From Wuchereria bancrofti (taxonomy: Eukaryota > Nematoda > Chromadorea > Rhabditida > Onchocercidae): a stretch of 64,000 nucleotides of DNA. The stretch lies in NCBI GenBank assembly GCA_005281725.1, contig SSBO01000008.1, forward strand, positions 1,488,001-1,552,000, read 5' to 3'. Position numbers and translations under genes: made by a program. Below, piece by piece: positions 55,614 through 64,000 of the stretch. The number at the start of each line of letters is the position of its first letter. Position 1 is the first letter of the stretch. The notes beneath the pieces are model-generated. The model saw only the letters and a list, made by a program, of their open reading frames with translations. It was not told the DNA's origin and searched no databases.

Positions 55614-56018
55614 AGTACGCAAATTATCTGTTACTTCACTAACTCGCTAAGTTGTGAAGATTGTATGAAACACAGTAGACCAAGTTATACACATGGAATG
55701 CATTTACCAGTTATTCCTCTTAAGTAAGTGCTGCCAAGAGAAGGCCTTGATCTCTACATCTTACAAAATTCTGGATTTACCTTACTTCTTTATTTTCATC
55801 AATAGTCTGCACCACCAAAATCAACATTTCAACACCAAAAGAAATTGAAACCGCTTCAACAGAACTAGAAATTTCCAGAATTTTCTTTGAATGGCAATAT
55901 TGAATCACCCATCCCCTCCAGCTCCCCGGAACCGATGTAATCAAACTGTGAATTAAAAAGTCAAAACAATGCTACCTTTATCAAAAAAATAACAAAAATT
56001 GCTCCCCAAAACAAAAAA
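55614..56018. other. Convergent flank, decarboxylase relic / rpl-7
   Basis: About 400 bp holding 3' sequence of both genes. No feature recognised. Confidence 0.5.
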
Positions 56019-57555
56019 TCAAATCATCTTCTTCAGCAGTGCATTTATCTGATCTTCACGATTACCGAAGTCACCACCTTCAACGAAATGATTTGTTTTC
56101 TTCGTCCAGCCACCTGACGGATTATTCAATTTGAAAGGCCATAGGAAATTGGTAGCACGCTTGAAATATGGACCCACATTGAAGATATGATGCACAAGGT
56201 CTTCCATACAAATTATATCACATTTTCCTGAAATTTGTTGATAAAGAAAAACAAGAGAATAATCAGTTCCAAACATTCCGATGCATTTCCTCCAATATTA
56301 GGAATCCAGAATACCCGTTCTTCATAGTTTCTGAACCACTTTCCCGTAATTGGTATACGCCGACCATTAGAAAAAAAATCATCTTTGAAATATCTACAGC
56401 CTACTCAAGATTTTGGAATGTTGGAATGAAAATTACTGATAAAAATGTAATGTACATAACTCGGAAACCTACCAAGCGCACTTTCAACAATAGAATTGTC
56501 CGTAATTGGTATACGCCGACCATTAATTTTCGCATAACCACGCTTATAGATTAGATCATGGACCGTTTTCATACTTGGATAACCCCATGCAACATAGGGC
56601 TCCACAATACGCAACATTTGAAGAGTAGCTTTATTCAGTTTGATAAAAACGCCATTGTTTATTTGTCGTAAACGGAACAGCTGCAGAACCTTACGCGGCC
56701 GCGGGTGCATTTGGTTGATACCACGAATTCGGATTACGAATGCAAGACGTGCTTCATCAGGGACATAGAAATTGCCTGCTTTCCTGGCTTCACGCTTTAA
56801 CTGAATTTCTTGTCGTACACGTTGTCTGTGTTCTTTTACGTATTTTTCAGCACGCTTGAAAATTTCAAGTTTCTTCTTTCTCGCCTTCTGAAAGAAAATG
56901 TGTTGTTCAAGTGCTCCAACGTACGCAACAGCACGTAGGAACGGCAGAGCTTTTAAACAATTATATAGAACTAAAGAAGATTTATTCATGCAGAACTAGG
57001 CAAATGAACAAAAATGGAACAAACACAGTTTTAACAAAGCAATAACAAACCAAAGCAAGCTTAGCTTTCCTAACATTCGCTTTAGCTCTCTGCTCTGCAC
57101 GCCGTTTTCTTCGTTTTAGTATTGTCTCCGGCACTGCAGGAAGCTTCTCCCTAAAATTTCAAAGTTAAAATAAGATTAATACAGACAATACAGATTAGCC
57201 GATGCTCTATAGTAGTATAAAGTATCTTTAATAAAAATATTATAGTAATGACTACTGACAGAATCAATTTTCTTACCTCATTTCACCACTAATGATTAAT
57301 TAATTTTGAAACCCTTAATACAGCAACTATTAAGTTCTGATTATCCGCCCATTATTTGTTCAGCTTAATCTTGAGATTATGAAAGATAACAAATAGTACA
57401 CAGTGCTATTTACTCTCCTCAATTAGACTAGTTATTAGGAATAATGCTACTGTAAAGGGTAATATTTCCTTCCTTTTTAATTAACTCTTTTTTCAGTCAA
57501 AAAAATGCTAAGAATAGAAAGATACTAACCCAGTTGTGGTTGACGTGTCTTCCAT
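56019..57555 (-). CDS. rpl-7: 60S ribosomal protein L7 (uL30)
   Basis: Four exons (57530-57555, 57051-57150, 56473-56887, 56019-56227) encode 249 aa, the usual eukaryotic length. The protein binds 28S/5S rRNA regions of the large subunit. N-terminus [20 protein letters not shown] followed by a very basic stretch, then [33 protein letters not shown] sequence, [53 protein letters not shown] and [17 protein letters not shown] tiny first exon is typical of ribosomal protein genes. Intron 2 (56888-57050) has an unusually GC-rich 3' half and intron 3 (56228-56472) contains a 26-nt copy of exon 3. It is divergent from rab-11. Confidence 0.98.
56344..56369. repeat. 26-nt copy of rpl-7 exon 3 inside rpl-7 intron 3
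   Basis: Identical to 56500-56525, the exon segment that encodes NGRRIPIT. After the identical block the intronic copy lacks about 14 nt and then again shares GAAAGTG with the exon, so it is a rearranged partial duplication. Confidence 0.9.
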
Positions 57556-58314
57556 GTTATCCTGAAATCAAAAGAAATCAATACAGTATATTTCAGACAA
57601 CAGTACACCCTCAGTTATTCCCTCCCAACTCACTTCCCAAAAACCAAATATCTCAATCGTCAAAGTGTTACAATGCAACGAATATGAAAATCGTTTGTCT
57701 CTACTATTGGAAGCTTTGTGTATTACTATACTTCTCAATTGGGAGATTGAAAAGGAGCTGAAATAACTTGTAGAAGAGGTCAAATGAGTGAGAAATTGTG
57801 ACCTTAATAGTTTAAGAAATGTTTTAAGAGATTGGCAGGAACACTTTTATCTTTCATAGGGCAATTCTTTAAGCTTATAATTTCTCATAATGTACCATTA
57901 TGACCTTTTTGTGAAATCATTAATATGCATATACGCATCTAATCATTAAATTAAATGCCTTATTTCTAATCATAGAATCTTGCATTGTGCTTCGTAGCAA
58001 TCATTCGATGATTATTAGATTTCATTTAATTGATTTTTTTTTGCTGTAATTTAAAATGAAAAATGTTCAGTAGTTTGAAGTGATATTTGTTATATGTTCG
58101 AAATGAAATTCGATTAAAAGACTTCGTTTCTCTCACCGGAAATGTTTTAATTGTTGATTGATGAAACAATTTACTCATCCTTCGTTGGCCTTATTTCGAA
58201 GGGGAATTTTGATCATTTTGAAAGAGCGCTCGTAAGAATGTCTACAACAGTTTTGCCTGATTATCTGTCCGATCGATGATATCTGAAGCAAAAAGAGAGC
58301 GTGTTGTAATGGCT

Positions 58315-58347
58315 GGGTCGGGTCGGGTTGGGTCGGGTTGGGTTGGG
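58315..58347 (+). promoter_or_regulatory. Seven-run G-quadruplex-forming tract
   Basis: Seven GGG runs separated by exactly two bases each (TC or TT). Loops this short and regular strongly favour an intramolecular G-quadruplex on the plus strand. It lies about 760 bp upstream of rpl-7 and 1.7 kb upstream of rab-11. Confidence 0.6.
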
Positions 58348-60040
58348 TTATATCAGGAATGTCGGTGCATGGCAGTGCGACAATGATGTCGCAGTGATAA
58401 TGGCATCCAGCATACAGGTCAATTTGTATTTGGTAGAGTAAATTTTGTCACATAGGCGAAGAGATGTTCTTTTCGTTGAATTATTCTCTCATCACTGATT
58501 GCTCTATGTTTGTTTCTTCAGCAAATAAGGTAAATGCATTGTTTATGGTAGTACAGAATAGTTGATTGTCTGCGATTATTGATTGATTGTTTGCAATTAT
58601 TGATTGATTGTCTTTTGTGTGATTGCTTGGCAACCAGATTTATTTCATTTGTTTAACTAAGCATAAAGTGGGTTATTTAGCAGATAATATTGTTATTGTT
58701 TATGCTCTCTGAGATGTCTACTCTGGATATCTTATACTTATTCAGTAAGAGGTAAGTAAGGTTCTTAAGATTTTTTTAAGGTAACTTTTGTAAATTAAAA
58801 ATCAAGTATTAGATATTTTAGATAAAATTTCAACGTATTTGTTACCTTCTCTTTTATTAATATAAGGATTTCAAGATGAGTAGTTCTTCTGTTCAGTAGT
58901 ACCTACGCATAATTTTCATAATTAGAAAGATCATAATTTTCCATTTTCTCTATCAAAGAGTTTGAAAAGCTTTTTAATGAAGATCAAATTTTTGATTGGT
59001 CCCTTTTTAGGGATATTCAATAAATTCTAGAACACAAGAAAGGTAAGGATATTTAAAAGTGTGCTTTAATATTACATAGGTCAGCTATTACCTGTACAAT
59101 TATTACCTGGTCAGCACTTACCTACACAAATGGACAAAAGTATTGTACGACGCATATTTTGTTGCTCTGAAAGCTTGGTTGGAACAAATATCTGTATCCA
59201 TTGTTCAATGAAAATTAGCGACATTTTGTAAATTATTTGATGGCAAAATTTAAATAAATATTATGAGGTCATTTATCGTTTGTTTTTTTCGCCTAGCTTT
59301 TAGCATAGATGACACTATCTACTATTCGTGGCATATTTAAAATGTATCAAGATGAAGCGCAAAATGCCGTGGATTAAAACAGCAAAAGAAAATTGCAATG
59401 CTAAATTTGGTTTGACTAGGCGTATACATTTATGTGAGTAGTAGTAGTTGTTGTATTTATATCTGAAATATTGTTGACAGTAAGCTATTGAAATACATCT
59501 TCATTTCATTGGAATTCATTTTTTTTTTTTCAGTTTGAATTAAATAGAGCTCTATATCAATTGAACCAGTATTTTGCTCTTGCTCTGTTTTAAGTAGTTT
59601 GTAACAAAAAAACAGATGAAAAGCATATCTGTTCGTTCGTACAGTTTGTTGCTCTCATTATGTTTTTGAGAACTTCAAGAGAGAAAGGGAAATATTTCCA
59701 ACTCGTGGTCACTAATTCTGTGATTTCATTCACTGATTTATGCATACTTTTTTTTTGTCCACACTTTTCAACTAATAATTTTAATTTTGACTTCAACAGG
59801 AAGCAATCATTATTTCCATTAAGTTCATTAAATTATATGAATCATATTGGAGTTCTTAGGAAAAAAGTATTCTGTGTTAGTAATCAGGAAATATATAAAA
59901 GGGTAAAAAGATGGATGAATTACTTTAGTGATGATCGTGTAAACTGCAGTACGTACTATTTTCTTTTTCATCAGTTCGTTTTCGTTTGCTTCATGTAAAG
60001 TTTTTTTTATTAACCCTTATTTACTGTTGCTTCTGTTTCT

Positions 60041-60042
60041 AG
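60041..60042 (+). promoter_or_regulatory. Acceptor AG 15 nt before rab-11 start
   Basis: TTCTGTTTCTAG ends 15 nt before the ATG at 60058, with no convincing upstream donor. It fits a spliced-leader trans-splice site, or the end of a 5'-UTR intron. Confidence 0.5.
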
Positions 60043-60057
60043 GATATCGATAGAAGT

Positions 60058-62101
<2,044 letters not shown>

Positions 62102-63499
62102 TCTATGCAGACTCCCTTCCTTCCCACCATCCAAAAAATTAGCGATAGTTGTTTACGGGCTTGGCGGTTCCTTTTAGTATCTCTGTCCATCTTTTTCGTT
62201 TGTTTGCGGCTTTCGTTTTACCTGGAACAGAACAGATTCACTTTTTATTTGTTCTTTTTTCCTTTTTTTTTTTTCTTTTTTTGTTACCCGTCCATTATAA
62301 TTGTAATCTTCAAAATGCTTTACAGAGAGATCTTTCGTACTGTCGTAGCACATCTGTAGGTTTGTTGTGCCGCGGTTTATAGTTTTCTTTCCCTGGATTA
62401 ATTAATTTTGTACATTGAAAATAAAATAAAGATATTCGAACAGGATACACAGAAATCTTGGAAAAAGATCAAGTCAACATTTTCCTGATTGTAGTACTGA
62501 GGTATATATAGGACCGTCATGCTTATACTGGAGTGGGTCAGGCAGTCGGGCGTCGCTGAAGACATTTCAGAATCCACTTGCCTTAACCATTTGTCCGTTT
62601 ATTTTTTTTTTTTTTTTTTTATCCGATTACGTTTTTAATGAAAATGTGATTTACTATTATTCCTGTTTTTTCATCGAATATTCTCTTATAAACTCTATCT
62701 TTTCATGTTCTTTACATTGTCATTAATTTTCTGAACCATACATACAAAGGAACAAATTTATCATTATCATTTTTTTCTTTCTTTTCTTTTTTTTTGCTTT
62801 TTTTTTGGAGGAAGTGGACCGATGAAAATGCAGAATAAGTTTTATTTTGTTTTATAGAGATATGATCAAAGTTAAGTGATCAATCTTCCTTTTCTCTTCC
62901 TGCCTAACACATAAACTTCATATTCATTTGCAAAATAAATAAATGTTCAACAAATGCGTTTATGTTGATTTTTCAAGCCTTATTTTTAACTAAATAAATA
63001 AAGTCTATGACTGCAAAAAATCGTTTATATTATCCTTTTTTCGTTACATATATTCATCATCTATCATTTGCATCGTAGAAAAGGTACTCATAAATAACCT
63101 TGTGACAATATTATAACCTTTATAATAGTTCATAATATAAAAAGCATCTATTGTTTATCGTTTAATTGCTAATAATGAGTACTTACTTTACTTTTTTATT
63201 CATAAAATTATTACCTTAATAGTGCAATATGTTCATATGATCAAATAGTATGAATACATTCTAATATTTAATATTGTTGATTTCATAAGAGATCGATCTA
63301 AATGCCATAAAATGATGAATGAGATAAGATGTATGACAGATTAGAGTTGAGTGAGTCATTCATTTGGTTTAAATGAATATTAGAGTTGATCAAAGATGGG
63401 ATTAAATACCAGATCATCTTCCTTTTTAGATCTGATTTGATTTAAATTGAATTATTTTATCTACTATTATGGAATAAGAATAGAAGAGCTAGTGTGTAG
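62102..63499. other. 3' flank of rab-11 and intergenic DNA
   Basis: Contains the rab-11 3' UTR to about 62440, then AT-rich DNA with long T tracts. A compact GC-rich block at about 62510-62580 stands out (see findings). No exon recognised. Confidence 0.5.
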
Positions 63500-63571
63500 T
63501 CCGTTGTGGTCTAGTGGTTAGGATTTGCGGCTCTCACCCGCAAGGCCCGGGTTCGATTCCCGGCAACGGAA
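63500..63571 (+). tRNA. tRNA-Glu (anticodon CTC)
   Basis: 72 nt folding as a standard cloverleaf: acceptor arms TCCGTTG/CAACGGA, A box TGGTCTAGTGG, anticodon stem TGCGG/CCGCA around loop CTCTCAC (anticodon CTC), and B box GGTTCGATTCC. No intron. T runs soon after the 3' end can serve as Pol III terminators. Confidence 0.97.
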
Positions 63572-63657
63572 GCAGCAGTTTTGCAATTTTTAATCATTGT
63601 CAAAACTTTTCTCGGAAGCTAAAAATATTCCAGGTTTTATTATTTAATCATGTTCAG

Positions 63658-63881
63658 ATAAAATTCTTGGAATTCTGAAAGCATTGTTTTGCATTAGTTT
63701 GCAACTTTAATTTATAAAATTCTTGGAATTCTGAAAGCATTGTTTTGCATTAGTTTGCAATTTTAATTTATAAAATTCTTGGAATTCTGAAAGCATTGTT
63801 TTGCATTAGTTTGCAATTTTAATTTGTAAAATTCTTGGAATTCTGAAAGCATTGTTTTGCATTAGTTTGCAATTTTAATTT
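63658..63881. repeat. 56-bp tandem repeat, four copies
   Basis: Four head-to-tail copies (63658-63713, 63714-63769, 63770-63825, 63826-63881), each with TTGGAATTCTGAAAGCATTG and TTTGCATTAGTTTGCAA. Copies differ at only one or two positions, so the array is young. It starts 87 bp after the tRNA and decays into partial TTTGTAATTTT units. Confidence 0.97.
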
Positions 63882-64000
63882 GTAATTTTCAATTTGTTAA
63901 TTTGTAATTTTAATGCTTAAACATTACTGAAATTAGTTTTCGAATGTAATTGCCTCTATTAATAAAAAAATTATTTTTGAATGTAATGGCAGAAGAATGA

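Larger units (their letters stand above)
57556..60057. other. Divergent intergenic region, rpl-7 / rab-11
   Basis: 2.5 kb between two divergent housekeeping genes. It holds a G-quadruplex-type tract (58315-58347), a TGCGAC...GTCGCA palindrome near 58376, a 24-bp direct repeat based on GATTATTGATTGATTG (58560-58615) and, at its end, a spliced-leader or 5'-UTR acceptor for rab-11. No coding exon supported. Confidence 0.5.

Noticed and set aside
58315..58347. Interstitial telomere repeat
   Set aside because: Nematode telomeres use TTAGGC; the tract is GGGTC/GGGTT, so it was called a G-quadruplex tract instead.
59660..59998. 112-codon plus-strand frame upstream of rab-11
   Set aside because: No family match and no splice logic linking it to rab-11, whose start and acceptor lie further on.

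Overview
The window is nuclear DNA from a nematode, most probably a filarial (spirurid) worm. Three things point there: strong A+T richness; genes split into many short exons by AT-rich introns with TTTCAG-type acceptors; and an exact 22-nt copy of the nematode spliced leader SL1. No viral, bacterial, CRISPR, IS or rRNA sequence was recognised. Species is not assigned.

Layout, left to right. 1-3517 (-): PAXBP1/GCFC-type factor, its C-terminus cut by the window edge. 6042-9829 (+): an alpha-tubulin with Glu instead of acetylatable Lys at position 40. 12668-13981 (+): PTTG1IP-like PSI-domain membrane protein. 15099-15426 (-) and 16269-17257 (-): ubl-5/Hub1 and the V-ATPase G subunit vha-10, a likely operon. 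18345-28544 (-): TRAPPC8, about 19 exons. 28545-34307: a large AT-rich gene desert. 34308-36372 (+): CLIC-type exc-4. 40662-43329 (-): ArfGAP1. 44525-45130 (+): an intronless membrane protein of unknown family. 45917-51307 (-): PDPR-like mitochondrial FAD/GcvT protein. 54194-55613 (+): a broken aromatic amino acid decarboxylase gene lacking its catalytic middle, with the SL1 copy inside it. 56019-57555 (-): rpl-7. 60058-62101 (+): rab-11. 63500-63571 (+): tRNA-Glu(CTC), followed by a 56-bp tandem repeat.

Most genes are housekeeping. Several concern membrane traffic and acid compartments (TRAPPC8, ArfGAP1, RAB-11, V-ATPase G, EXC-4), but apart from the vha-10/ubl-5 pair nothing shows they are co-regulated. 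From memory, the C. elegans counterparts of many of these genes lie on chromosome I, with vha-10/ubl-5 adjacent and rpl-7/rab-11.1 on the same cosmid, so the window looks like a piece of the ancestral nematode chromosome-I element.

Exon boundaries were read by eye from splice signals, frame phase and remembered family alignments. The oddest items are the SL1 copy inside the decayed decarboxylase, a fully paired 27-bp RNA hairpin at a TRAPPC8 5' splice site, a 26-nt copy of an rpl-7 exon in the next intron, and a 7-run G-quadruplex tract.
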